Shown here: piece by piece, positions 25,460-34,444 of the stretch
Position numbering within the stretch: position 1 is the first letter of the stretch
How the letters are laid out: every line of letters starts with the position of its first letter
Source: a bacterium
GTDB lineage: Bacteria; CSSED10-310; JAFGSJ01
DNA: 35,830 nucleotides
Assembly (NCBI GenBank): GCA_016934675.1
Contig: JAFGSJ010000125.1
Location: forward strand, 1-35,830
Reading direction: 5' to 3'
Notes under the pieces: generated by a model
What the model was told of the DNA's origin: nothing
Seen by the model: the letters and a program-made list of their open reading frames with translations, nothing else
Database searches by the model: none
Translations under genes and position numbers: made by a program

Positions 25460-27451
25460 ATGTTACGAGAGAAAGTTTTGCTTTTCACGGTCATTATCAT
25501 TTTATATACAGGCTGTCCTCATCAAACACCCCGCACAATCATTGATCTCATCGATTACTATTCACAGGCTAAGCCAATTGATGGTTTTGAGAGTGAAACC
25601 GAACAGAACGGCCTTGTCCAACAGGTCTCGATCGGTAATAACACAAGGCAATCATTGTGCTTTCTGAAACCTGGAACACTGAAAATGTACCTCGTTTGCC
25701 CTGAAACGGCTAATCTCGAGCTCTTTCTCGGTATCGATCAATGTCAGGAACAGCAACCCGGACACGATCTCGTACAATTTACGATACATGTGGAAACGGA
25801 TAATCAGTCGCCCCTTCAAACACATAGTTTTGAGCCCGATATTTCATCGCTTCGCAGAAAATGGTATCCGATCTCCGTCAATCTGGGCGATGTTGCCGGT
25901 GAGCTCATTTGTCTCTCATTTACCTGGTTTGACGGCAATGATCTTCCAGGATATAGGCTGGCTGTCGGTTCAATGACTATCAGCGGTTTTCAGCAAGGGC
26001 CCGACATTTCTCGAACGTTGTCTCCACCCCCTGCCTCAACTTCAACGCGGGATAAGACACCATATAAGGATGAAAACCTGATTATTATTCTGGTCGATAC
26101 ACTCAGGGCAGATTCAACCGGTTTTGGCGGACACCACCTGGTTAATACTCCCCAGCTTGACTGGTTGTCCAAGCGGGGAGCACTTTTTCCCGAAACATAC
26201 AGCAGCACGTCCTGGACCCGCCCAGCAGTAGCGACCCTCTTTACCGGGACCTCTCCCCTGGTCCACCAGGCCATCACCAGAAAGGACAAACTGACCTCGT
26301 CCATTCCCACGCTTGCCGAGAGTTTCAAAAAAAGCGGCTATGCCACTTATGGCCTCATAGCCAACGGTAATGTTTCAACGGACTATGGTTTTGGCCGGGG
26401 ATTCGATAACTATAATCTGATCGGTCTCATGGATCATATGCCTCGGGTCGAGGTCAATATTCAGGCTTTTCAGGCTCCCTCGGCAAAAGATCATCCGATC
26501 AATATTGTGCCTGCGGCCCAGTATGAAAACCGGGATTTTTTTCTTACCGATCAGGCAATCAAGACCATTGATCAGATCAAAGACAAGAAATTCTTCCTCT
26601 ACCTCCACTTCTGCCATCCCCATCTGCCGTATGTCCCGACTAGAAACTATTATGATACAAACGATTATTCCAGCCCGTTCGATGGAAGTGTCGACTCTCT
26701 GAAAAAACTTCGGATACTCGGAAAAAAACGTTCGGAAAACGATCTCGAACACATCGAGGAACTCTATCTGTCTGAAATCACCGAAACCGATAATCTTATC
26801 GCCCGTCTGTTCCGGTACCTGGCCAGACAACATATTCTGGACCGGACCACAATCATTTTTGTTTCTGATCATGGAGATGAGTTTTATGAACATGGCAATT
26901 TCAATCATGGACTAACTTTATACAATGAGGTAATCCGCATCCCGTTTTTCATCACACCTTCCCATTGGGACCGGGGCCCATTTATATATTCGGGGCGGAC
27001 CTATTTGTCCGATATATTTTCCAATCTTGTGACCATGTTTGACTTACCCGATCCGGGACCGCATCTCAACAAAAACTCCTTTATCCGTTCAGATGGGCAG
27101 TTGAATGACACGCTCTTATCCAGGGAACAGGTCCCGACCATCTTTCATCTCGAATTGGACAATCGTATGGGCTATGCTCTCCTCGACCAGAATTATAAAT
27201 TTATCATCATGCAAGGACGAGCCCCGGAATTGTATGAAATGGATGTCGATATCCCTGAGGCACGTAATCTGGCTGCAGATTTGCCTGTCAGGGTCGGATA
27301 CTATACTTATCTCTTACGTAGGGAGCTTGCCTCGATCATGAGTAGTAATCTTTATGCCGTTATCCGGGATAATCCCGAATCTGATGTCGATATTGACGAT
27401 TTGTCCGGCAAGGTAAAGGACAATCTCAAGGCACTCGGGTATCTTCAATAG
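25460..27451 (+). CDS. Sulfatase-fold (alkaline phosphatase superfamily) hydrolase or transferase
   Basis: This 663-residue protein has an N-terminal hydrophobic leader and a Cys at a possible lipobox ('ILYTGC', Tyr at -3 being unusual), suggesting export and perhaps lipid attachment. Residues about 30-185 form an unassigned, probably beta-rich domain, followed by a short Ser/Thr/Pro linker. The sulfatase fold spans about 205-600: metal ligand D213 in 'LVDTLRADSTG', the nucleophile block 'TSWTRPAVATLFTG' with Thr253 at the position of the sulfatase Cys, then D470-H471 in 'VSDHGDEFYEHG' with H478/H483. The missing Cys means no formylglycine, so phosphotransferase or phosphodiesterase chemistry (as in LtaS-like enzymes, which use Thr) is at least as likely as sulfatase activity. 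Ribosome binding site GAAGG. It converges on the next gene with two bases between. Confidence 0.8.
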   Translation: MLREKVLLFTVIIILYTGCPHQTPRTIIDLIDYYSQAKPIDGFESETEQNGLVQQVSIGNNTRQSLCFLKPGTLKMYLVCPETANLELFLGIDQCQEQQPGHDLVQFTIHVETDNQSPLQTHSFEPDISSLRRKWYPISVNLGDVAGELICLSFTWFDGNDLPGYRLAVGSMTISGFQQGPDISRTLSPPPASTSTRDKTPYKDENLIIILVDTLRADSTGFGGHHLVNTPQLDWLSKRGALFPETYSSTSWTRPAVATLFTGTSPLVHQAITRKDKLTSSIPTLAESFKKSGYATYGLIANGNVSTDYGFGRGFDNYNLIGLMDHMPRVEVNIQAFQAPSAKDHPINIVPAAQYENRDFFLTDQAIKTIDQIKDKKFFLYLHFCHPHLPYVPTRNYYDTNDYSSPFDGSVDSLKKLRILGKKRSENDLEHIEELYLSEITETDNLIARLFRYLARQHILDRTTIIFVSDHGDEFYEHGNFNHGLTLYNEVIRIPFFITPSHWDRGPFIYSGRTYLSDIFSNLVTMFDLPDPGPHLNKNSFIRSDGQLNDTLLSREQVPTIFHLELDNRMGYALLDQNYKFIIMQGRAPELYEMDVDIPEARNLAADLPVRVGYYTYLLRRELASIMSSNLYAVIRDNPESDVDIDDLSGKVKDNLKALGYLQ

Positions 27452-27453
27452 CT

Positions 27454-28815
27454 TCAATCCATATGTTCGATCAGCTTACCCACCGGATTGCGACCTAGGA
27501 GGACCATGCCGAATCGGTTGAGAATACGGTTGGTCGCGTCCATATCATGCCACCGAGCCAGGAATTCACTATCCTTGAGCCAGGTCCTGTGAAAAGAGGA
27601 GGGGTCTTCAAAAAAGACAACTTGTTTATTGAAGCCGATGACAATGGCGTAATGCCCGTGATCGAAGGAAGTTCGCCAGTCCTTGAGGGACATGACCTTG
27701 TCTGCCCAGGCCTGGATTAAAACGATAATGGGATGTCCCTCCTTCACATATTCCTTCAGATCATCCAAAGTCCAATTCTCACCGTAACGGACCTCGAAAC
27801 CCCTGGCTCGGGCCACCCGGACCATATCCTCCACCGCTGTCCCTTCAGGACCGGAGTCGAGTTCCTTTAGTAGCTTATCTTCACGAACACCGACACCATA
27901 ATAGGCCATAACGGTTTGTAACGCCTTGGTCCCACAATCATAATCATACGTTTGTCTCAAACTGTGCAAGTCAATCAAATAGTTGCCCTGTTTCAGGTTT
28001 CTGACCCGATTCATGGTGCTGTAGATCGCATGGGCAAATGCATGACGAAGTCTATTCAAGGCCATCACATTCACGGTCCTGTCCGCATTTTTATACAGAC
28101 TCTCATTCGTTTCCTGGATGAGAGCCGGTACACGCTTGCCCACGCGACTGAACGCATTCACGGAATGCTGAGCACAAATATGACCATAGACCCGGTAATA
28201 TTCCGATTCGTTAACACTCACTTTTATTTCAGGCAAACGTTTACGCAGTTCCTCGGCATAAATGGTCACAAAAACATCCGGACAAAAGTAATCAGGCTCT
28301 TTCTCACTATTCACTTGTTGAAAATTCATGAGCTCGATCTGGTTTTCGGATACTCCCCGGGCCGTTACCGTTGAATGACCATCCAGAATGAATTCTGCAC
28401 CGGAGATGATCGCGGTCTCGATCGTTGAATGAAAAGAGAGTAAATATTTGTCGGATAAGTGCTTTCTCTGTTCCCAGCCGGGCTCTTGCCCCGTACGATA
28501 AATCGGTTGGCCGTGAATATCCTTCAAGGGCACACTGTCATCTAACATGACGGGGTCGCGGTTTGCTTCGAGCAGCAAACTGCAATACGGAAAAACGATC
28601 TGCTGATTGTTGAGCATGTCTCGAAAATCATACAGCCAATTCGTATACCAATCCACGTTTCGGAGCAGATCTGGAAAACTATCAGACAGACTATCGATAT
28701 CAATTTCCGATGGAATCACGATCCCACTATGTGGGACCACAACCAGTAGTTCTCTCAGGTTCATCCTTTCAATTTTCTGATATGGTAATTTGCTTGCCGT
28801 ATCAGTCATATTCAT
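27454..28815 (-). CDS. N-formylglutamate amidohydrolase-like + C39-peptidase-like fusion
   Basis: This 453-residue protein has two enzymatic domains. Residues about 20-285 resemble N-formylglutamate amidohydrolases: 'VVVPHSGIVIP' with H29, 'EANRDPVML', and 'FILDGHSTV' with a candidate metal-binding His. Residues about 285-440 resemble papain-like C39-type peptidases: Cys294 in 'YDYDCGTKALQTVMAYYG', His388 in 'GHYAIVIGF' and Asp404 in 'FFEDPSS'. The start is ATG with CGAGGAAA just upstream; a second ATG lies two codons later. No signal peptide is seen, so a cytoplasmic enzyme is likely. The domains could act in sequence on a small peptide or acyl-amino acid, but the substrate is unknown. It diverges from the radical SAM gene at 29142. 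Confidence 0.8.
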   Translation of the reverse strand: MNMTDTASKLPYQKIERMNLRELLVVVPHSGIVIPSEIDIDSLSDSFPDLLRNVDWYTNWLYDFRDMLNNQQIVFPYCSLLLEANRDPVMLDDSVPLKDIHGQPIYRTGQEPGWEQRKHLSDKYLLSFHSTIETAIISGAEFILDGHSTVTARGVSENQIELMNFQQVNSEKEPDYFCPDVFVTIYAEELRKRLPEIKVSVNESEYYRVYGHICAQHSVNAFSRVGKRVPALIQETNESLYKNADRTVNVMALNRLRHAFAHAIYSTMNRVRNLKQGNYLIDLHSLRQTYDYDCGTKALQTVMAYYGVGVREDKLLKELDSGPEGTAVEDMVRVARARGFEVRYGENWTLDDLKEYVKEGHPIIVLIQAWADKVMSLKDWRTSFDHGHYAIVIGFNKQVVFFEDPSSFHRTWLKDSEFLARWHDMDATNRILNRFGMVLLGRNPVGKLIEHMD

Positions 28816-29141
28816 TTTCCTCGAAGTATCATTCAGAAAAAACCATGTTCTAGATCAGTTGACGATACATATGATACTGTTTCAGCCATATCTAAGCATA
28901 ATTATATTGAACAGACAGATTTTATTCAATATTCATTTCAGGCTCGAATGCCTAGCCAAGGCTTTATGTTTGGATTCATATTTGGACTGTCCCCGATCTC
29001 ACCAGTTTTTATTCTTGGTAATCGAACATTTCTGGAAAAAGAGAACGGGCTGTTCTAATGCATCATAAGCCATATTTTATATGATTAAATCTTGAATACG
29101 GAAAACGAGCTGTTGAGCAGTCTAGAGCGATAGGGGAAAAA
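28816..29141. other. AT-rich divergent spacer, 326 bp
   Basis: The spacer lies between the divergent amidohydrolase-C39 gene and the radical SAM gene. GTATCAT (28826-28832) and ATGATAC (28871-28877) are inverted; AGAAC-GGGCT-GTTCT is a small palindrome at 29043-29057. The word AACGRGCTGTT occurs near 29045 and again near 29104. These may be regulatory, but no strong promoter was recognised and no small gene is supported. Confidence 0.5.
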
Positions 29142-30488
29142 GTGCGGGTCCTTCTCTTACAATCGTATCTGGGTCGATCTGAGAAACCGATATATCCTCT
29201 GGGCATTGCCTATCTGGGTTCGTTCATCGAACAGCGTGATGGCAATGAAGTCCGATGCGTGGACTTGAACGTGTATCCGGAGCCCAGATCGAGTTTGCAG
29301 AGGGAACTGTCTGACTATCAACCCGATCTGGTGGGAGTTTCATTACGAAACATTGATACGACCCAAACCCGTGATCTGTATTATTATTATCAGGACTTTA
29401 AGCAGCAGATCCGCATGATCAGACACATTGCGCCCAATTCATTCATATGCGCCGGTGGCTCAGGTTTTTCGCTCTTCGCTCGACGGATCATGACAGATAA
29501 TCCGGACCTTGATTTTGGGATATATCGCGAGGGCGAGGCTACGCTTGGTGAACTTCTGGACCATACGGATGACCCGGCCCGGGTCAAAGGTCTTTTTTAC
29601 CGTGATAAACAGGACATCTGTTATTCAGGGGACCGCGAACGTATGGACCTCGATCTCTTGCCCAAGATCAGATGGAATATAGTCGATCTGGAACCATATC
29701 GGACCGAATCCGGCTCGATTGGTATGGAAACCAAGAGGGGTTGCTGCTTGAGTTGTGATTATTGCACCTATCCCTTCCTGGATGGTGCTATCATTCGTAA
29801 ACATACAATGGAAAAAATCATAGATTCGTTGAAAAACCTGGCCGGACAACACGGGATACAATCTTTTACTTTTGTGGATTCAGTTTTTAATCTGCCCCGC
29901 GATCATGCGCGTGAAATCTGTGAGCGGATGATTGCGGCAAAACTACCGCTGAAATGGGTGGGCTGGTTTAGCGAGAAAGGACTCGATCACGATTTCATCA
30001 GGCTCTGTATCGATGCAGGTTGTATCGAATTCTCGTTTTCTCCGGATGGTTATTCGGCTGAAACACTGACTGCTCTGCGTAAAAACATGTCTCCTTCGGA
30101 TATCCGGACCACTTTCACCAAAGCTATGGAAATTCCGGACATGAACATTTCGTATAATTTTCTGGCTAATCCACCAGCCCAGGACTTTTTCAGCTTTTGC
30201 AAACTCTTTATTTTTATGTTTTGGACCAAGTATCGCTTGCGACACAGGTTAAAGGGTTTTTGTATAACCAATTTACGGATCGAGCCGAACACAGGTATCT
30301 ATCAACGGGCAATACAAGAAGGCCTGATCAAGCCTGATACCGACCTTTTGCCCGAGAGATTGAATGAGCTGCGTCAGCTCTTTTATACCAATCCGAAGAC
30401 GCGTTATCTGAATCTTTTTATGAAAATGTATACGATTTTATGGACGATCAGAGCCCGCTTGAAAAAGAGAACAGGGACCCGAGATTAA
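29142..30488 (+). CDS. Second B12-binding domain radical SAM protein
   Basis: This 448-residue protein opens with a cobalamin-binding-like domain (about 1-135: 'LLLQSYLGRSEKPIYPLGIA', 'VGVSLRNIDTTQ', 'CAGGSGFSLF', 'YREGEATL'). The radical SAM barrel follows with C201-xxx-C205-xx-C208 in 'KRGCCLSCDYCTYPFLDG', plus an additional Cys202, then 'FTFVDSVFNLP' and 'IEFSFSPDGYS'. The C-terminal 100 residues contain hydrophobic stretches. It starts with GTG behind AGGGGAAAA. It differs enough from the protein at 1098 that the two are not recent duplicates. Members methylate or otherwise modify lipids, peptides or small molecules; I cannot name its target. It precedes the hrcA promoter. Confidence 0.85.
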   Translation: MRVLLLQSYLGRSEKPIYPLGIAYLGSFIEQRDGNEVRCVDLNVYPEPRSSLQRELSDYQPDLVGVSLRNIDTTQTRDLYYYYQDFKQQIRMIRHIAPNSFICAGGSGFSLFARRIMTDNPDLDFGIYREGEATLGELLDHTDDPARVKGLFYRDKQDICYSGDRERMDLDLLPKIRWNIVDLEPYRTESGSIGMETKRGCCLSCDYCTYPFLDGAIIRKHTMEKIIDSLKNLAGQHGIQSFTFVDSVFNLPRDHAREICERMIAAKLPLKWVGWFSEKGLDHDFIRLCIDAGCIEFSFSPDGYSAETLTALRKNMSPSDIRTTFTKAMEIPDMNISYNFLANPPAQDFFSFCKLFIFMFWTKYRLRHRLKGFCITNLRIEPNTGIYQRAIQEGLIKPDTDLLPERLNELRQLFYTNPKTRYLNLFMKMYTILWTIRARLKKRTGTRD

Positions 30489-30490
30489 AC

Positions 30491-30519
30491 TTGACAAACT
30501 GTGCCCGGATATGTATAAA
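30491..30519 (+). promoter_or_regulatory. Sigma-70-type promoter of the hrcA-grpE-dnaK operon
   Basis: TTGACA (30491-30496) and TATAAA (30514-30519) are separated by exactly 17 bases, a near-consensus vegetative promoter, ending 39 bases before the hrcA ATG. I found no CIRCE inverted repeat (TTAGCACTC-N9-GAGTGCTAA) in the spacer. Confidence 0.75.
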
Positions 30520-30558
30520 TAAATGGATTGGCGATGTTTGATTCACAGGTGATCTATA

Positions 30559-31641
30559 ATGACAAGTACATTTACTCCGCTTGATAATCGGACCCAGGTT
30601 ATTCTGGAAACCATTATCATCAATTATACTAATAAGTTGGAGCCTGTCAGCTCCCGAAAATTGTCGAAATGTATGAATCTGAATATATCGTCGGCTACGA
30701 TCAGAAATATTATGGCCGACCTCGAAGAAGAGGGTTATCTCTATCAACCCCACACTTCTGCCGGTCGTGTGCCGACTGACCAGGCCTATCGCTATTTCGT
30801 TAAAAACCTCATTCAAAAAACCCAGCAACTCTCGAACCAGGAACAACGACTGATCCGAAATCAATTCCGCGAGGGCAATGTGAACGAGGATACTCTGCTC
30901 CAGGAAATACCCCGGATAATCAATCGGATCAGTTCTTATGTCGGAGTATCCTTACTGTCGAGTATCATGAGCCTGATTGTCCGACGTATGCATTTTCTGA
31001 AAATCGAAAACGAACGCATACTGTCGATTATTATCACGGATTCCGGTGCCGTTTACCAGAAAGTTCTCGAAGTCGAAGAGCTTGTGGACCAGGATGATTT
31101 GAATAAAATTTCCAACTATGTTAATGAAACTTTTCAGGGTTCCACGATCTCGGAGATCAGGGACAAAATAGTGGACTTGATGAACCATGAGAGAATGTTG
31201 TATGATATACTTGTCAGACGTTCCTTAAGTTACTCCAAGGAAGCGATTGAAGCGGTCCGGGATGATGAACTGATTGGTGAGAATATATTTCTGGAGGGAG
31301 CAACGACCATATTTGATTTACCCGAATTTGCCAATGTTCAGAAAATGAAGAGTATTTTCGAGGCATTCATGGAAAAACGACGTTTATTCATGCTGCTCAA
31401 TGAATTCATGAAAGATGAAGGCGTCAATGTCTGTATCGGTTCGGAAAGTAATGTCCGGAATCTGATGGATTTAAGCTTCATTGTATCGCCATATAAAAAG
31501 GGCTCGCATACTGTTGGTGGTTTGGGTGTCATTGGTCCGAAACGGATGCCGTATGAAAGGATGATTGCTCTGATTGATTTTTTATCGAAATTGGTGAGCA
31601 CGTTTCTTACTTCCAGAGAGGTGGTTTCTCTTGAACAGTAA
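30559..31641 (+). CDS. hrcA: Heat-inducible transcription repressor HrcA
   Basis: HrcA normally represses the dnaK and groE operons through CIRCE. The 360-residue product has the N-terminal winged helix-turn-helix ('LETIIINYTNKLEPVSSRKL', 'SSATIRNIMADLEEEGYL') and the family signature 'HTSAGRVPTDQAYRYFV'. The effector-type domain ends in 'VSPYKKGSHTVGGLGVIGPKR' (shown in part) and 'MPYERMIALIDFLSKL'. Ribosome binding site AGGTGA is six bases before ATG. It overlaps the grpE start by 11 bases. Since the usual operator is not visible upstream, its target sites may lie elsewhere in the genome or be divergent. Confidence 0.95.
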   Translation: MTSTFTPLDNRTQVILETIIINYTNKLEPVSSRKLSKCMNLNISSATIRNIMADLEEEGYLYQPHTSAGRVPTDQAYRYFVKNLIQKTQQLSNQEQRLIRNQFREGNVNEDTLLQEIPRIINRISSYVGVSLLSSIMSLIVRRMHFLKIENERILSIIITDSGAVYQKVLEVEELVDQDDLNKISNYVNETFQGSTISEIRDKIVDLMNHERMLYDILVRRSLSYSKEAIEAVRDDELIGENIFLEGATTIFDLPEFANVQKMKSIFEAFMEKRRLFMLLNEFMKDEGVNVCIGSESNVRNLMDLSFIVSPYKKGSHTVGGLGVIGPKRMPYERMIALIDFLSKLVSTFLTSREVVSLEQ

Positions 31642-32641
31642 AGACAAAAAAGAAGACGATCGACAACAATCAGCGACATCGGGAGTGACAGGCTCCCCCA
31701 AGAAAGACCGCGACCAGTCAGCCATACCCGAGAGACAGGATGATGATCACAGCGAGACGAATGGTGACGAAATCACAATCGAGTTGGATGATCAAAACGG
31801 GACCGAAAATGATACTGCAAACTTCGAGGACGGACCAAATACGATTGAAGCCTCACCGAGTTACTCTTCTGGAGAACATCGGGAAGAAGCATTGAATGCG
31901 GTGATCATTGAAGGAGAAGAAGATATCCTGGCTGACGAGTTTTTTGAACTTGTGCCACCGGAAAAGACAGTCGATGCCGGTCAAATCGATGCACTCGAAC
32001 GTGAATTGCGTAAGAAATCACAGGAGGCCAAGGACAATTTCGAGCGTCTGGTCCGTTTTCAGGCTGAGTACGATAATATTAAAAAGCGTCATTATCGTGA
32101 AAAACAGGATTACAAAAAATATTGTCTCGAAAGTCTCGTGCTCGAATTACTGCCCAGCTTGGACAACCTGGAACGGGCCCTGGATTCGGTCCAAAAGTCG
32201 AATGATCTTCAGGCCCTTATCTCAGGTATCGAAATGATCCATCGTGGTTTGACTAACTGTCTGGCCAAAATCGGTTTGAAAATTATCGAGACCAAGGACA
32301 AGGTCTTTAATCCGGTCGAGCATGAGGCCATGATGGTGGTCGATACGACCGAGCATAAAAATAATGTCATTATCGAGGAATATCAGAAGGGATACTATCT
32401 CCATGATCGGGTAATCAGACCTGCCATGGTGACCGTTGCTAAACATGTTGCCGCGGTAGAAAATGTCAATGAGGTCCCAGAAGAACAGATTCATCAAGCA
32501 ATCAAGGAAATTACCCAGAAATTCAAACTCGAAGGCGAAATCCTTGACATGCTCAAAGAAGATAATGATCAGACCGGTGACGATAACCAGAACAATCATG
32601 ATGATGAAACGAATAATGAGAATACTCTCGGAGGACAATAA
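31631..32641 (+). CDS. grpE: Nucleotide exchange factor GrpE, extended
   Basis: GrpE drives ADP release from DnaK. The 336-residue product is much longer than usual (about 200). A low-complexity acidic N-terminus occupies about 1-115. The GrpE core is at about 120-275: the long helix 'QEAKDNFERLVRFQAEYDNI' and 'KKRHYREKQ', then 'FNPVEHEAM' at 226-234, and 'GYYLHDRVIRPAMV' at 254-267. A polar Asp/Asn-rich tail covers about 300-336. It starts with TTG inside the hrcA end, behind GAGAGGTGG, and stops just before the dnaK ATG. An in-frame later start within the acidic region cannot be excluded, but the TTG has the better ribosome binding site. Confidence 0.92.
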   Translation: MNSKDKKEDDRQQSATSGVTGSPKKDRDQSAIPERQDDDHSETNGDEITIELDDQNGTENDTANFEDGPNTIEASPSYSSGEHREEALNAVIIEGEEDILADEFFELVPPEKTVDAGQIDALERELRKKSQEAKDNFERLVRFQAEYDNIKKRHYREKQDYKKYCLESLVLELLPSLDNLERALDSVQKSNDLQALISGIEMIHRGLTNCLAKIGLKIIETKDKVFNPVEHEAMMVVDTTEHKNNVIIEEYQKGYYLHDRVIRPAMVTVAKHVAAVENVNEVPEEQIHQAIKEITQKFKLEGEILDMLKEDNDQTGDDNQNNHDDETNNENTLGGQ

Positions 32642-34444
32642 ATGGGCAAGGTAATCGGCATTGATTTAGGGACGACCAATTCATGCATTGCGGTCATGGA
32701 GGGTGGAGAGCCTAAAGTTATTCCGAATTCGGAAGGAAGTCGGACCACACCCTCGATTGTTGCGATCACCGAAGATGATGAACGGCTTGTGGGACAGATT
32801 GCCAAACGACAGGCGATTACCAATCCCGAAAATACGGTCTTTTCGGTGAAGCGTTTTATTGGCAGAAGATATAAGGATTCTGAGGTCGCAGAAATCATTG
32901 CCACCTCTCCATTTAAAATCGTCGAGGCTCCAAACGGTGACATTCGAGTCAAAATCCGCGGAACTGAATATAGTCCACCCGAAATATCCGCCTTTATCTT
33001 ACAGAAAATGAAGCAAACCGCCGAAGAATATCTGGGCGAGGAAGTGAAGGAAGCGGTCATTACGGTGCCAGCTTATTTCAATGACAGTCAACGCCAGGCA
33101 ACCAAAGATGCCGGCCGGATCGCCGGACTCGATGTCTTGAGGATAATCAATGAACCCACGGCCGCTTCCCTGGCCTACGGACTCGATAAGAAGGAAAGCC
33201 AGAAAATCGCGGTCTATGATCTGGGAGGCGGGACCTTCGATATCTCGATCCTCGAGATCGGCGACGGGGTTTTCGAGGTCTTGGCCACTAACGGGAATAC
33301 CTTTCTCGGCGGCGATAATTTCGACCAACGGATCATTGACTGGTTGGTCGAGGAATTCCAGAATGAACATGGGATCGATCTCCGGAATGACCGGCGAGCA
33401 CTGCAGCGATTGAAAGAAGGAGCCGAAAAAGCCAAGTGTGAATTATCGTCCACCGAAAAAACTGAGATCAACCTCCCCTTTATCACTGCGGACTCCTCCG
33501 GACCCAAGCATCTGATCATCAGCCTGACCCGGACTAAATTCGAATCTCTGGTCGGAGACCTGGTCAAAAATTCCATGGTCCCTTGTGAAAAATGTATTGC
33601 TGATTCCAAAATCAATAAACATGATATCACCAATATAGTCATGGTCGGAGGTCAAACCCGCTCCCCGATCGTCCAAAAAGCGGTTACCGAGTTTTTCAAT
33701 AAGACCCCAAGCCGTGGGGTTAATCCCGATGAGGTGGTCGCCATCGGCGCCGCTATTCAGGGAGGCGTTCTAGCCGGGGAAGTCAAGGACTTATTACTAC
33801 TCGATGTCACGCCCCTTTCACTCGGTATTGAAACGGTCGGGGGCATTTTTACCCGGCTCATTCCCCGTAATACCACGATCCCTACCCGCAAAAGCCAGGT
33901 TTTCTCGACGGCCGACGATAATCAGTCTGCTGTGGCCGTCCATGTGTTGCAGGGCGAGCGTGACATGGCCTCGGACAACAAGACCCTGGGCCGGTTCGAA
34001 CTGGTCGGTATTCCACCCGCCCCACGAGGGGTCCCGCAGATCGAGGTCGTCTTCGATATCGATGCTAACGGGATCGTCAGCGTCTCCGCCAAAGACCTGG
34101 GTACGGGCAAGGAACAGGCCATCAAAATCGTGGCTTCGAGCGGCCTGTCAGACGAAGAAATCAGTATAAAAATCCGTGAAGCAGAACAGTATCAACTCGA
34201 CGATAGAAACAAGAAGAAAGTTGCTGAATTGAAGAACCAGGCCGAAACGCTCTTATATACAACGAACAAGGCCTTTAACGAGTATAAGGCCCGCTTGTCG
34301 GAATTCGTCAGGACTGATATCTCGGATGCCATGAAAAGACTCCAGGACAATATTCTCGGCAATGATGCCGATGCGATCAAACAGTCCATGGATGATCTGC
34401 GCAAATCATCGGCCAAGCTCGCTGAAATCGCTTTCTCGCGTTGA
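32642..34444 (+). CDS. dnaK: Chaperone DnaK (Hsp70)
   Basis: The 600-residue Hsp70 has an intact nucleotide-binding domain: '[17 protein letters not shown]', '[16 protein letters not shown]', '[19 protein letters not shown]', and '[13 protein letters not shown]'. The linker is '[17 protein letters not shown]', and the substrate-binding domain is of normal length. The helical lid ends soon after 'KLAEIAFSR', so the acidic C-terminal tail of most bacterial DnaKs is missing and the protein is about 30-40 residues shorter than usual. The ATG starts the base after the grpE stop and has GGAGGA in front. It overlaps the TTG start of the prmA gene. Confidence 0.96.
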   Translation: MGKVIGIDLGTTNSCIAVMEGGEPKVIPNSEGSRTTPSIVAITEDDERLVGQIAKRQAITNPENTVFSVKRFIGRRYKDSEVAEIIATSPFKIVEAPNGDIRVKIRGTEYSPPEISAFILQKMKQTAEEYLGEEVKEAVITVPAYFNDSQRQATKDAGRIAGLDVLRIINEPTAASLAYGLDKKESQKIAVYDLGGGTFDISILEIGDGVFEVLATNGNTFLGGDNFDQRIIDWLVEEFQNEHGIDLRNDRRALQRLKEGAEKAKCELSSTEKTEINLPFITADSSGPKHLIISLTRTKFESLVGDLVKNSMVPCEKCIADSKINKHDITNIVMVGGQTRSPIVQKAVTEFFNKTPSRGVNPDEVVAIGAAIQGGVLAGEVKDLLLLDVTPLSLGIETVGGIFTRLIPRNTTIPTRKSQVFSTADDNQSAVAVHVLQGERDMASDNKTLGRFELVGIPPAPRGVPQIEVVFDIDANGIVSVSAKDLGTGKEQAIKIVASSGLSDEEISIKIREAEQYQLDDRNKKKVAELKNQAETLLYTTNKAFNEYKARLSEFVRTDISDAMKRLQDNILGNDADAIKQSMDDLRKSSAKLAEIAFSR

